From DAOUKH01 sp034421515 (GTDB lineage Bacteria; Chloroflexota; Dehalococcoidia; SHYB01), in the NCBI GenBank assembly GCA_034421515.1, contig DAOUKH010000047.1, positions 1-64,000 on the forward strand: a DNA stretch of 64,000 nucleotides. The letters run 5' to 3'. Position numbers and translations under genes: made by a program. Numbering within the stretch: position 1 is the stretch's first letter; the number at the start of each line of letters is the position of its first letter. Positions 16,768 to 25,196 of this stretch are shown piece after piece. The notes below the pieces were generated by a model. That model had not been told where the DNA came from and did not search any database. It was given only the letters and a program-made list of their open reading frames with translations.

Positions 16768-16920
16768 CTAGGCGCCACCTCGTGCTTCGGCGGCGTTGCG
16801 AAACACCTTCATCAGCAGGCGTGGGTCGCCGTCCATGTCATCGATCGCCGCGTTCAAGTATGCGGCGATCTCTTCTGGCGTCTTGAGGTAGTCGCTGGCC
16901 TTGTGAGCCTTTACGGGCAT
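16768..16920 (-). pseudogene. Truncated antidote-type (HigA-like) antitoxin
   Basis: A 50-residue reading frame from ATG 16920. It contains SDYLKTPEEIAAYLNAAIDD and DPRLLMKVFRNAAEARGG, which resembles the first half of the family of putative addiction-module antidote proteins (normally near 95-100 residues). The DNA-binding half that should follow ARG is missing. The frame ends in TAG right where the intergenic repeat begins, so the gene was probably cut by repeat insertion or deletion. No toxin gene is adjacent. Confidence 0.6.
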
Positions 16921-17003
16921 GGTGGCGTCCGGTGGATGCAAGTCCTCGGTGCTTGCCCATCCTCGAAGTGACAAACGACCGCGTTCTTCTTGCTATTTTA
17001 CCC

Positions 17004-17933
17004 TTACCCCCCTGGCGCGAGGGCGGCGCAGGTGTTCTCAAAGGCGTCGGGGATACGGTCGGAGGCGGCGCGGGTGGAGAGGATGAGCAGCTCGGCGCCC
17101 TGGTCGAAGTACTCGTCCATGCTGGCCTTGATCTGGGCCGGTGTGCCGGCAAGGTAGAGTTCGTCCACCATCTCGTCGCTGATCGCGGCGAGTGCGGCTT
17201 GCTGGTCGCCGCGGGCCAACGCCGCGCCGCAGGCCTTCGCCTCGGCGCCGTAGCCCGCTTCGTCCATCAGTGCCTGGTAGAAGGGGAGCCGCTGGTAGAA
17301 GGCCACCCCGGCGCGGGCGACGTCGCGGGCCAAGTCGACGTCCTCCGACATGGCGCAGCCGAGGAAGAGGCAGGTCTTCGCCGCGGTCTTGCCGTCCGTC
17401 CGCCGCGCGGCGCCTGCTTGCAGCGCGTCCACCCATTTGGGCAGCAGCGACTTGGGGATCATGTTGAGGATGGCGCCGTCGGAAATCTCGCCCGCCGTCG
17501 CCGTCATCTTCTGGCGGAGCGCGCCGATGTAGAGGCTGGGGTCGCCCCACGTTTCGGCCTGCATCGCCGCGACGTAGTTGCGCAGTGCGGTCAAGGGTTT
17601 GGACATGTCGATGCCGCGCGGCTCGTTGGTCGGCTGGTGGGCCGTCCCCAGGCCGAGGTCCATCCGGCCGCCGGAGATCTCGTTGATGTACGAGGTCTCC
17701 TGGGCGCAGATGGCGGGGTGGCGCAGGTAGAAGTTGGTGATTGCCGAGCCGACCCGCACCCGCTCGGTGGCCAGCGCCATGTGCAGACAGAGCGCCAGGC
17801 TTCCGATGCCGGACTCGGTGGAGTAGACGCCGTGGTAGCCGGCGCGCTCGACCATCCTCGCCTGCTCGGCGACCTTGTTCAGATCGCCCTTGACGCCCGA
17901 CACGACGAGCCCGACTTCTGTCGATGGGGACAT
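17004..17933 (-). CDS. LLM class flavin-dependent oxidoreductase
   Basis: A 309-residue luciferase-like (TIM barrel) monooxygenase or reductase using FMN or F420. Visible features are VERAGYHGVYSTESGIG near the N-terminus, LALCLHMALATERVRVGSAITN and the GGRMDLGLGTAH segment, where flavin phosphate binds in the family. The ATG at 17933 is chosen because GGAGG lies 6 nt upstream; a TTG two codons earlier would overlap the ribosome-binding site. The gene stands alone. Substrate unknown. Confidence 0.85.
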   Translation of the reverse strand: MSPSTEVGLVVSGVKGDLNKVAEQARMVERAGYHGVYSTESGIGSLALCLHMALATERVRVGSAITNFYLRHPAICAQETSYINEISGGRMDLGLGTAHQPTNEPRGIDMSKPLTALRNYVAAMQAETWGDPSLYIGALRQKMTATAGEISDGAILNMIPKSLLPKWVDALQAGAARRTDGKTAAKTCLFLGCAMSEDVDLARDVARAGVAFYQRLPFYQALMDEAGYGAEAKACGAALARGDQQAALAAISDEMVDELYLAGTPAQIKASMDEYFDQGAELLILSTRAASDRIPDAFENTCAALAPGG

Positions 17934-18007
17934 GTCCAACCTCCCTAGGGAGAATCCGGGGCATCATACAACGGCGCAGCGGCTGCCCACCCGCGGGCGG
18001 TACGCCC

Positions 18008-18230
18008 TCTCCCCACGGAGACCCTTGCGTAACCTGCGGCGCCCGCAGGGGATCATCCCTGTAGGGGCAACCCTTGTGGTTGCCCAGGGGTGCGAGTGGG
18101 GTCTTCTCCCCTCCCTTCCGGCCTCTCCCCCGCTGGGGGAGACTGAGAGAGGGCCGGGGGTGGAGTGGGGTGCGTCAAAGTCCCTGGAGCCTGAAGCGCC
18201 GGTTACGCAAAGGTCTCCGCTGGGAGAGGC
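18008..18230. repeat. 202-bp inverted-repeat element with an internal hairpin repeat
   Basis: The termini GGAGACCCTTGCGTAACC (18017-18034) and GGTTACGCAAAGGTCTCC (18201-18218) are inverted repeats differing at one position. The inside holds the gtaggggcaacccttgtggt palindrome and a full family A hairpin (about 18122-18155). Flanks are ctctcccca and cgctgggagag. The remainder of 17934-18303 shows nothing else. Confidence 0.85.
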
Positions 18231-18303
18231 AGGGCGACCTGCCGCCGGTCACTCCCGCGGGTCATCGAAATCCGCCCCCTCCCGCGCCGCGAGCCTCGCC
18301 CTT

Positions 18304-19179
18304 CTATTCCACCATGAGGCTGATGTCGAGCGCGGGAGCCGAGTGTGTCAGCGCGCCGACGGAGATGAAGTCGACGCCGGCCTCGGCGGCCTGCCGTGCC
18401 GTCTCGAGGGTCACGCCGCCGGAGGCTTCCGTCTTGGCGCGCCCGGCAACGGCGCGGACCGCCTCGGCGAGCTGCGCGGGACCCATGTTGTCGAGCAGGA
18501 TCAGGTCGGGCGCCGCCGCCGCCGCTTCATCGGCCTCTTCGGGCGTCGTGACCTCGATCTCGATGGTCATGCCGGGGGGCGCCTTGGCCCGCGCCCGCTC
18601 GACGATCTCGCCCAGGCCTAGGCCCTCGCGCCGCAGGGCCGCGATATGGTTGTCCTTGATGAGGACAGCGTCGGCGAGTCCGAGGCGGTGGTTGTAGCCG
18701 CCGCCCGCGCGCACGGCGTACTTTTCGAGCAGCCGCAGGCCCGGCGTCGTCTTGCGTGTATCGAGGATGCGCGCGCCGGTCCCTTCGACCGCTGCGGCGA
18801 AGGCCGCCGTCAGCGTCGCGATGCCGCTCAGGCGTTGCAGCAGGTTCAGCGCCAGCCGCTCGCCCGCGAGGATCGACCCCAGCCGCCCCTCGACCACGGC
18901 CAACGTCTGACCTTCCTCCACCGCCGCGCCGTCGCGCGTCTCCGAGGCGAAGCCGAGCCCCTCGTCGACCTGATGGAAGACCTCGGAGGCGGCGGGCAGC
19001 CCGGCCACGATGCCGGACGCCTTCGCGATGAACCGTCCCGCGCCCAGCTCCTTCGAATCGATGAGCACCCGCGTGGTTACGTCGTCGTCGGCGCCGTCCT
19101 CGCCGAGCCCGAAGCGCACGATGTCCTCCACGGCCTCGTGCAGCAGCTCGGCGGGCACCTCTTTGGGGAAGTCAGCCAC
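18304..19179 (-). CDS. nadC: Nicotinate-nucleotide pyrophosphorylase (quinolinate phosphoribosyltransferase)
   Basis: A 291-residue NadC, making nicotinate mononucleotide from quinolinate and PRPP in de novo NAD synthesis. Typical blocks are ERLALNLLQRLSGIATLT, ILDTRKTTPGLR, GGGYNHRLGLADAVLIKDNH and the C-terminal ISVGALTHSAPALDISL. The start used is GTG at 19179; the ribosome-binding site is weak, so the start could shift slightly. nadA and nadB are not in the window. High confidence in function. Confidence 0.95.
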   Translation of the reverse strand: MADFPKEVPAELLHEAVEDIVRFGLGEDGADDDVTTRVLIDSKELGAGRFIAKASGIVAGLPAASEVFHQVDEGLGFASETRDGAAVEEGQTLAVVEGRLGSILAGERLALNLLQRLSGIATLTAAFAAAVEGTGARILDTRKTTPGLRLLEKYAVRAGGGYNHRLGLADAVLIKDNHIAALRREGLGLGEIVERARAKAPPGMTIEIEVTTPEEADEAAAAAPDLILLDNMGPAQLAEAVRAVAGRAKTEASGGVTLETARQAAEAGVDFISVGALTHSAPALDISLMVE

Positions 19180-19217
19180 GCTTAGAGGATCGCTCCCGTG
19201 TGCGGCGGGACATGGCC

Positions 19218-20294
19218 CTACTCGGCCCAGACGAGAAGAGAACGCAGATCATTGAGGTTCTGATATCCAATCACCTTGTCATGCTGCAGGCGCCCGACGA
19301 CCACGCCCGGCGACACGCGCACATGCTTGGCAAACTGCATGACTGAGTAGGCGCTACGTTGCTTGCTGTTCTTGAAGTGGGTGTAGGGTTTCGGGGGGAG
19401 CAAAACATCTCCGGCAAAGCGGTCGGCCCTGCTCTCGTCGTCGTCGAGGCCACGGCCTTTACTCCACTCGATATAGACCTTCTTCTTGTGGTCTAGTACG
19501 TGGAATGCCTCATGGAAGAAGGTGAACCAGAAGATGTCCTCCCACCTCCACCGGATCGACATCTGAATGAGCGCCTTGCGCGGACCTAGCCACCGCGTTA
19601 CGCCATTGGCGCCGATCCTGGGCAGCTCCTTCACCACTACAAGCGCGACGCCGGCCTCCGCGCAGAGGTTTCGCATCGCGGGCAGCGCCGCCGGCACCCC
19701 CGTCGTCGTGTAGTCGTCCCGGATCCTCCGTAATGCTTGCCTGAACTTCGAGGCATCGAATGGCGCGGCCTCGATCTTCTGACCCTCGATCCACCCGCGG
19801 CGTAGCCACACAGCCAGGGCTTCCTCGGAAACTTGCCGGTTGCCGGTGATTCTGAATGCCCCCTGGAAGGTGCAAGGCTTGATGTCAGCCGGTGCGGCGA
19901 CGCCGAAGAACGTCAGCAGCTCCCGCACGCGATCGATGGGGTCGCTGTGCCGCTCGACCCAGCCGCGCTTTTCCATTTCCAGCACGGGATACTGCTTGAG
20001 CAGGGGCTTGTACTCTTCGAGCCGTTCCCTTTCCGCGATATGCGCCTCAGTGAGTCGGCGGTTTGTCTCCAGGTTCATCCACGCATGGGCGGGGACACCG
20101 AGGACGCGCTCAAGCTGCAGGGCCGTGTCCTGCGTTACTTGCTTGGTCCCCTTGATGATCTCGTTGATCTTGGAGGCGGGCCGCCCCATGCGGCGGGCCA
20201 GCTCCTGCTGGCTCATGCCGATCTCCTCCAATTCGTTGAGGAGAATCTCGCCGGGCGTAGTCGGCGTGTCGGAGTAGATGGTCTTGCTAGTCAT
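19218..20294 (-). CDS. HigA-type XRE antitoxin with ImmA/IrrE metallopeptidase domain
   Basis: A 358-residue regulator. Residues 10-75 are a HigA-like helix-turn-helix (GEILLNELEEIGMSQQELAR, then SKINEIIKGTKQVTQ). The C-terminal part is an ImmA/IrrE-like zinc peptidase with HEAFH (His261, Glu262, His265) and a following Asp/Glu-rich DDDESRADRFAGD helix. It is encoded just downstream of a HigB/RelE-type gene, overlapping it by 8 nt, with toxin first as in hig loci. The ATG at 20294 is used. Expected role: bind and neutralise the toxin, repress the operon and possibly cleave a target protein. Confidence 0.87.
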   Translation of the reverse strand: MTSKTIYSDTPTTPGEILLNELEEIGMSQQELARRMGRPASKINEIIKGTKQVTQDTALQLERVLGVPAHAWMNLETNRRLTEAHIAERERLEEYKPLLKQYPVLEMEKRGWVERHSDPIDRVRELLTFFGVAAPADIKPCTFQGAFRITGNRQVSEEALAVWLRRGWIEGQKIEAAPFDASKFRQALRRIRDDYTTTGVPAALPAMRNLCAEAGVALVVVKELPRIGANGVTRWLGPRKALIQMSIRWRWEDIFWFTFFHEAFHVLDHKKKVYIEWSKGRGLDDDESRADRFAGDVLLPPKPYTHFKNSKQRSAYSVMQFAKHVRVSPGVVVGRLQHDKVIGYQNLNDLRSLLVWAE

Positions 20295-20583
20295 GGTAGT
20301 CCACCACATCCTCGATTACGGCCGTGCGGCCGTTGTCCTTTGGCACAAGGATTAGACGGTGTCGTCCCAAGATCGTTATCGCATACTGCCCGGCTCGCTT
20401 TCCGCGCAGGACGTGAAGGCGCAGGTAACGGTATTTGTAGAGGTCCTCGAACAGTTCCATCGATTCGATCGTGTCTACGACCTGCCGATAACGCACTCCT
20501 ACATCGCGGCCCCATTGCCTAATGGCCGTGGCCTGTTTCTCATAGCATTTGCGGAGCTTGTTGCTGGCGAACTCGATCCGCAT
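20287..20583 (-). CDS. HigB/RelE-type toxin (plasmid maintenance killer family)
   Basis: A 98-residue RelE-fold mRNA interferase. The sequence starts MRIEFASNKLRKCYEK, includes MELFEDLYKYRYLRLHVLRG and ends with QYAITILGRHRLILV and IEDVVDYHD, the usual HigB layout. It would cleave ribosome-bound mRNA when free. The ATG at 20583 is preceded by a modest AGGGGTAAA. It precedes and overlaps the antitoxin gene. Together they are a chromosomal type II toxin-antitoxin module. Confidence 0.88.
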   Translation of the reverse strand: MRIEFASNKLRKCYEKQATAIRQWGRDVGVRYRQVVDTIESMELFEDLYKYRYLRLHVLRGKRAGQYAITILGRHRLILVPKDNGRTAVIEDVVDYHD

Positions 20584-20653
20584 ATGCCTTTACCTGAGGG
20601 GTAAAGACATTATGCGGCCATGTGCCCGTGCGGGCAAGCGGAGCGGACCACGC

Positions 20654-21868
20654 CTACAGAATCGCCCCTTCCGCCTTCATCTCCTGCAGATCCTCCCAGG
20701 TGTAGCCGTACTCCTGGAGGACTTCTTCAGTGTGCTCGCCGAGCTCGGGGGCGGCAAGCCGGAGGCTCTGCGGCGTCTCGCTGAACTGCACGGGGAAGCC
20801 GGGAACCTTCATCTTGCCGAAGCGGGGGTGGTCCCATTCGGTGATGTAGTCGTTGGCAATTACTTGGGGATCGTCCTCCAGGTCGGCGATGTTGTTGATG
20901 CGGGTGTAGATGAGGTCGCCGGCGGCCTGGAAGGCGGCGTCCCACTCCTCGTAGGTGCGCTCGGCGAACTTCGCGTCGAAGATCGCGATGAGCTCGCGGT
21001 TGTTCTCCTCGCGGTCGAGGAGGGTGGCGAAGCGCGGGTCGTCTTCCAGCTCGGGCAGACTCAGGGCCTTGCACAGGGTCGGCCAATAGCGGTCGCCTTG
21101 GACGAGGGCCAGTACGATCCAGCGTTCTCCCTTGCAGCGGTACCAGTTGGCGAGCGGGTTCCGCGCGTCGGCGCGGTCCTGGTGGCCCGGCCCCTGGCCG
21201 GTGGCGGTGCGGGAGAGCACGGCGATCGACTGGAGGTTGATCATCGCGCCGAGCCCGGAGGAGAAGACCTCCTGCCCGAAGCCGTGGCGCTCGCGGGCGA
21301 GCAGTGCGGCGACGGCCCCGAAGGCAAGCCACACCGCGCCCATCTGGTCGGCCATGCCGGAGTTGTTCACCGGCGGGGCGTCGGGGCCGCCGGCCAGCGT
21401 CATGTTGCCGCTGGCCGCGAGCGTCACCGTGTCGAGGTTGGGCCGGTCGACGTAGGGCCCCTTGTGGCCGTACCCCGTCGAGGAGGCGTAGACCAGCTTG
21501 GGATTGATCTCCCGCAGCGTCTCGTAGTCCATGCCCAGACGCGCCGCCGCCCCCGCCCGGTAGTTCTGGATGAGGGCGTCGGACTTCTCGACGATCCGGT
21601 ACATCGCCTCGAGGCCCTTCGGCGTCTTGAGGTTCAGGGCGATGCCGCGCGCGTTGCGGTTGTTCTTCTCCCAGATCAGGCTGCTGCCCGCCGGCATCTT
21701 CAGGTTCACCCCGTGGGCGCGGTTCAGCGTGCGGGCCATGTCGCCGACCCGCGGGTCCTCGACCTTGATCACCTCGGCGCCCATGTCGCCCAGGATCGTC
21801 GCCGCCATCGGCCCGGTCGCGCCGACCGTCCAACTGATGACCCGCATCCCTTCGAGAATCGACCGCAT
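20654..21868 (-). CDS. CaiB/BaiF family CoA-transferase-like protein
   Basis: A 404-residue family III CoA-transferase homologue. MRVISWTVGATGPMAATIL, GAEVIKVEDPRVGD and the IQNYRAGAAARLGMDY segment are diagnostic. At the motif after GFGQEV the sequence is FSSGLGAM, so the position of the catalytic Asp appears to be Gly; activity may be altered. The ATG at 21868 (MRSILEGMRV) is chosen because it sits 43 bp inside a good promoter; the longer frame runs past it. Divergent from the esterase pair. Confidence 0.88.
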   Translation of the reverse strand: MRSILEGMRVISWTVGATGPMAATILGDMGAEVIKVEDPRVGDMARTLNRAHGVNLKMPAGSSLIWEKNNRNARGIALNLKTPKGLEAMYRIVEKSDALIQNYRAGAAARLGMDYETLREINPKLVYASSTGYGHKGPYVDRPNLDTVTLAASGNMTLAGGPDAPPVNNSGMADQMGAVWLAFGAVAALLARERHGFGQEVFSSGLGAMINLQSIAVLSRTATGQGPGHQDRADARNPLANWYRCKGERWIVLALVQGDRYWPTLCKALSLPELEDDPRFATLLDREENNRELIAIFDAKFAERTYEEWDAAFQAAGDLIYTRINNIADLEDDPQVIANDYITEWDHPRFGKMKVPGFPVQFSETPQSLRLAAPELGEHTEEVLQEYGYTWEDLQEMKAEGAIL

Positions 21869-21910
21869 CCGGCTCCCTTCGCCTCCGCCGTCCCCTGGAC
21901 GGGCTCGGCG

Positions 21911-21939
21911 AGCGTAGCAAGCGCCCATTTTCGGGTCAA
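21911..21939 (-). promoter_or_regulatory. Promoter of the minus-strand CoA-transferase
   Basis: On the minus strand TTGACC (21934-21939), a 17-bp spacer and TACGCT (21911-21916) lie upstream of the start at 21868. The -35 is near consensus, the -10 fair. Confidence 0.55.
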
Positions 21940-21958
21940 CCGAGGAGGTGGCGCGTGC

Positions 21959-21964
21959 TATAGT
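21959..21964 (+). promoter_or_regulatory. -10 box before the esterase pair
   Basis: TATAGT lies 29 bp upstream of the GTG at 21994 and is followed by a strong AGAGGAGGAG ribosome-binding site. No clear -35 is visible. Confidence 0.45.
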
Positions 21965-21993
21965 GCGCCCCACCTTCATCAGAGGAGGAGCCC

Positions 21994-22920
21994 GTGCCGC
22001 TTCACCCCCAAGCGCAGCGCGTCGTCGACGCCATGGCGGCGCTCAACCGCCCGCCCATGGACACCCTCAGCCCGCGCGACGCCCGCGCCTTCTCCGCGGC
22101 GGGTCCGAAGCCGGCCGCGCCCGGAGTCGGCAAGATCCTCAACGACACCATCCCCGGCCCCGGCGGCGGCATACCCGTCCGCATCTACTGGCCGATCGAC
22201 CACGAGACCGGCTCGGGCATCATCGTCTACTACCACGGCGGCGGCTGGGTCATCGGCGATCTTTGGATGGTCGACGGAGTATGCCGCCAGCTCGCCAACA
22301 AGTCCGGCTGCATCGTCGTCTCCGTCGACTACCGCCTTGCGCCGGAGCACAAGTTCCCCGCCGCCGCCGAAGACGCCTACGCCGCCGTGGTCTGGGCCCG
22401 CGACCACGACGCCGACCTTGGCGGCGACGGCTCCCGGATCGGCGTCACCGGCGACAGCGCCGGCGGCAACCTCACCGCCTGCGCCGCCGTCATGGCCGCC
22501 GAGCGCGGCGGCCCCGCTATCGCGCTGCAGGTCCCGATCTACCCCGTGATCGCCGCCGACTTCGAGAACCAGTCGTACCGCGACCGCGCCGACGGCCCGA
22601 TCCTAACGCGCGCCATGATGCGGTGGTTCTGGGACCAGTACCTCAACGACCCGTCGGAGGCGACCCACCCCCACGTCGCGCCGGTCAACTCCGAGCACCT
22701 CGCCAAGGCGGCGCCCGCGCTCGTGATCACCGCCGAGTACGACCCGCTGCGCGACGAGGGCGCCGTCTACGCCCGCGCCTTACAGGATGCCGCTGTCTCC
22801 GTCGTCCACCACGACTACCCCGGCGTTCCCCACGGCTTCGTCACCATGTGGCACGCCATCGACATGGGCATGGAGGCGCTCGACGAAATCGCGTCGGCGA
22901 TGAAGCAGGCCCTCGCCTAA
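21994..22920 (+). CDS. Alpha/beta hydrolase, HSL-type esterase
   Basis: A 308-residue esterase/lipase of the hormone-sensitive lipase family (group IV). The oxyanion motif HGGGW and the nucleophile elbow GDSAGGN are present. The acid is probably the Asp in TAEYDPLRDEG and the His that in VPHGFV. It would hydrolyse short acyl esters in the cytoplasm. The start is GTG at 21994 with AGAGGAGG close upstream. The next gene is a paralogue starting 10 nt after the stop, so the pair came from a tandem duplication and is co-transcribed. Confidence 0.92.
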   Translation: MPLHPQAQRVVDAMAALNRPPMDTLSPRDARAFSAAGPKPAAPGVGKILNDTIPGPGGGIPVRIYWPIDHETGSGIIVYYHGGGWVIGDLWMVDGVCRQLANKSGCIVVSVDYRLAPEHKFPAAAEDAYAAVVWARDHDADLGGDGSRIGVTGDSAGGNLTACAAVMAAERGGPAIALQVPIYPVIAADFENQSYRDRADGPILTRAMMRWFWDQYLNDPSEATHPHVAPVNSEHLAKAAPALVITAEYDPLRDEGAVYARALQDAAVSVVHHDYPGVPHGFVTMWHAIDMGMEALDEIASAMKQALA

Positions 22921-22930
22921 GGAGTAAGAC

Positions 22931-23860
22931 GTGCCCCTCGACCCGCAAGTCGTAGCCCTGTTTGAAGCGATGGGGCGCGCCGACGCGCCCTCCTACGAGG
23001 AACAGACCCCCGTCGAAGCCCGGGGACGCGGCGACGCCGCCCCGACCCCGTTCGCTCCCATGGTCGCCCGTGTCGAGATGTTCGAGGCGCCCGGCCCCAA
23101 TGGCGGCGTCCCCGTCCGCGTCTACACGCCCGCGGGCGACGGGCCGTTCCCCGCGCTCGTGCTCATCCACGGCGGCGGCTGGGTCGTGGGGAGCATCTGG
23201 GGGTACGAGGCGACGGCGCGGCTGCTCGCCAACGCGGCGGAATGCGTCGTCGTCTCCGTCGAGTACCGCTTGGCGCCGGAGCACAAGTTCCCCGCCGCAC
23301 CCGAGGACTGCTACGCCGCCGCCAAGTGGACCTACGATCAGGCCGGCCTGATCAACGTCGACCCGTCGCGGATCGCCGTCGCGGGCGGTAGCGCGGGGGG
23401 CAACCTCACCGCCGCCGTGGCGCTCATGGCCCGCGACCGCGGCGGGCCGGACTTCGTGTTCCAGGTGCCTATCTACCCCGTCATCGAGCGGGACTTCACC
23501 CGCCCGTCCTACGTCGAGAATGGGCAGGGGCCGGGACTCACGCAGGCCGCCATGGCCTGGTTCTGGGACCACTACCTCGCCGACGACGCGGACGCCGACC
23601 ACCCCTACGTCTGTCCCCTGCGCGCCGAGACGCTGGCGGGCGTCGCCCCCGCGCTGGTGATCACCGCCGAATACGACCCCCTCCGCGACGAGGGCCGCGC
23701 CTACGCCGACGCGCTCCGCGACGCCGGGGTCGCCGTCACCTACAGCGAATACCCCGGCATGGCGCACGGCTTCTTCGGCTGGCACGCCGCCGTCGACAAG
23801 GCCAAGGAGGCCATCGACGAGGTCGCCGCCGCCCTCAGAGGGGTGTTCGGGACGGGATAA
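22931..23860 (+). CDS. Alpha/beta hydrolase, HSL-type esterase (paralogue)
   Basis: A 309-residue paralogue of the preceding esterase. It has HGGGW, the elbow variant GGSAGGN, DPLRDEG and MAHGFF. It starts at GTG 22931, with AAGGAG straddling the upstream stop, so it depends on the upstream gene for expression. The two share the AEYDPLRDEG block and overall length but differ in the cap region, which suggests different ester substrates. Confidence 0.92.
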   Translation: MPLDPQVVALFEAMGRADAPSYEEQTPVEARGRGDAAPTPFAPMVARVEMFEAPGPNGGVPVRVYTPAGDGPFPALVLIHGGGWVVGSIWGYEATARLLANAAECVVVSVEYRLAPEHKFPAAPEDCYAAAKWTYDQAGLINVDPSRIAVAGGSAGGNLTAAVALMARDRGGPDFVFQVPIYPVIERDFTRPSYVENGQGPGLTQAAMAWFWDHYLADDADADHPYVCPLRAETLAGVAPALVITAEYDPLRDEGRAYADALRDAGVAVTYSEYPGMAHGFFGWHAAVDKAKEAIDEVAAALRGVFGTG

Positions 23861-23866
23861 GCCCGC

Positions 23867-24079
23867 CTACGCGGTGACGTCGCTCTCGAACCCTACGCCC
23901 GCGTGCGTTCCGTCGCAGAAGGGCTTGGTGGCCGATTGGCCGCAGCGGCAGAGGAAGACCGTGCCGCTGTCGTCGGCGATGCCTTCCAAGGAAAGTTCGT
24001 TCTTGCCCGACGAGTCGGTGATCTTCTCCACGCCGGTGATCATGTAGGGGCCGTGCTTGATGGGTCGGACTTGCGCCAT
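23867..24079 (-). CDS. CDGSH-type iron-sulfur protein
   Basis: A 70-residue CDGSH zinc-finger/iron-sulfur protein. The cluster ligands are in CRCGQSATKPFCDGTH, three Cys and one His that hold a [2Fe-2S] cluster in this family (mitoNEET-type), for electron transfer or cluster storage. The ATG at 24079 (MAQVRPIKHG) has GGAGGAG upstream; a longer frame reaching 24151 lacks one. It is convergent to the esterase pair with 6 nt between stops. Confidence 0.9.
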   Translation of the reverse strand: MAQVRPIKHGPYMITGVEKITDSSGKNELSLEGIADDSGTVFLCRCGQSATKPFCDGTHAGVGFESDVTA

Positions 24080-24185
24080 TAGTAGACTCCTCCGGGGTTG
24101 GCCGCGTCCCGCGGCCCGTGCCGTGGGGCCAGGAAACGCAGCGGCGCTCATGGTACACGATGCATGGGCGCGGTGGGGACTGCCG

Positions 24186-25076
24186 CTAGAACAGGCTCGT
24201 CGCCAACTCCGGGTCGATCCAGTTGTAGTCGGGGTCGTCGGGGTCGGGCCGTGGCATGAGGAGCAGGCGCGTGCCGAGGCCGGAGCGGGGGTGGACCGTG
24301 TGCCGCAGGGCCTTGTCGGGCAGGAGCCCGATTCCCTTTGAACGGAGGTACCGCCCCGACTCCTCGAGGTCGCGGACGATGATGGCGAGGGTGTGCAGGC
24401 CCTCGCCGCCCTGCCGGTCGATGACGGACGACAATACGTTGTTGTCCCGCCGCGGCTTCAGGATCGAGATGCGGGCCCGCTCGTAGACGTAGAAGTGCGA
24501 CGCGGTCGCGTAGATCCCATTGGTGCGCCCGCCGATGAAGACCCCGCCCAGGACCCTGCCGAAAAACTCGCCCACCGCGTCGAGGTCGTCGGCGAGCAGC
24601 GTGATCGACCAGAGCCGCTGCGCTCCCAGCGCATTCCCGCCTTCGAGCGTCCGCTCGTAGAAGCCCGGCTCGCGCCGGGGGTCGTTGGGCAGGTCGGCGT
24701 CGCTGAACTCGATGGTCGTGCCGAAGGTGTGCTCGGGGTCGGCGGCGCAGTGGCCCGGCGACTCCTCGACGACCCCGATACCGGCGGCGCGCAGGTGATC
24801 GGCTGCCGCGGCGGCGTCGTCCACCCGAAAGGTGAACGACCGCAGGAAGCCGCCATAACGTTCGAGGAAGGACCGCGGCCCCTCACCCAAGTCGAACGGA
24901 TCGGCGAGCTCGATGCAGGTGTCGGCCAGGGTCAAGAGCGTGACGTCGCCCTCGCGCGGCGCCAGCGGGCCTTCATAGAAGACCTCGGCGCCGAAGACGT
25001 CGCGGTAGAGGGCGAGGGCGGCCTCGCGGTCGGCGACGGCGTGGGTCACGCGGGAGACGTCGCGGATGTGGATCAT
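24186..25076 (-). CDS. VOC (glyoxalase-like) family protein, two-module
   Basis: A 296-residue protein with two vicinal-oxygen-chelate modules: residues 1-135, starting IRDVSRVTHAVADREAALALY, and about 150-280, starting LWSITLLADDLDAVGEFF. Such proteins are metal-dependent lyases or extradiol-type dioxygenases. The metal ligands would be His13 and acidic residues in the modules, but I cannot fix them. The start is ATG at 25076. It stands between repeats and the CDGSH gene, 106 bp upstream of the latter. Substrate unknown. Confidence 0.8.
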   Translation of the reverse strand: MIHIRDVSRVTHAVADREAALALYRDVFGAEVFYEGPLAPREGDVTLLTLADTCIELADPFDLGEGPRSFLERYGGFLRSFTFRVDDAAAAADHLRAAGIGVVEESPGHCAADPEHTFGTTIEFSDADLPNDPRREPGFYERTLEGGNALGAQRLWSITLLADDLDAVGEFFGRVLGGVFIGGRTNGIYATASHFYVYERARISILKPRRDNNVLSSVIDRQGGEGLHTLAIIVRDLEESGRYLRSKGIGLLPDKALRHTVHPRSGLGTRLLLMPRPDPDDPDYNWIDPELATSLF

Positions 25077-25089
25077 CGGCGCCTTCTGG

Positions 25090-25160
25090 CCTCTCCCCCT
25101 TTTGGGGAGACTGAGAGAGGGCGCGCGCCGCTAGGCGCGCGAGCGCACGTAGGGCGCTGC
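25090..25160. repeat. Intergenic hairpin repeat, family A
   Basis: cctctcccccttttggggag, a gagaggg tract and gcgcgcgccgctaggcgcgcg palindrome, followed by a diverged inverted terminus (aaggttacgcgg near 25172). It occupies most of 25077-25196. Confidence 0.75.
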
Positions 25161-25196
25161 TCCCTGCTCGCCAAGGTTACGCGGACTGCTCCGTGA

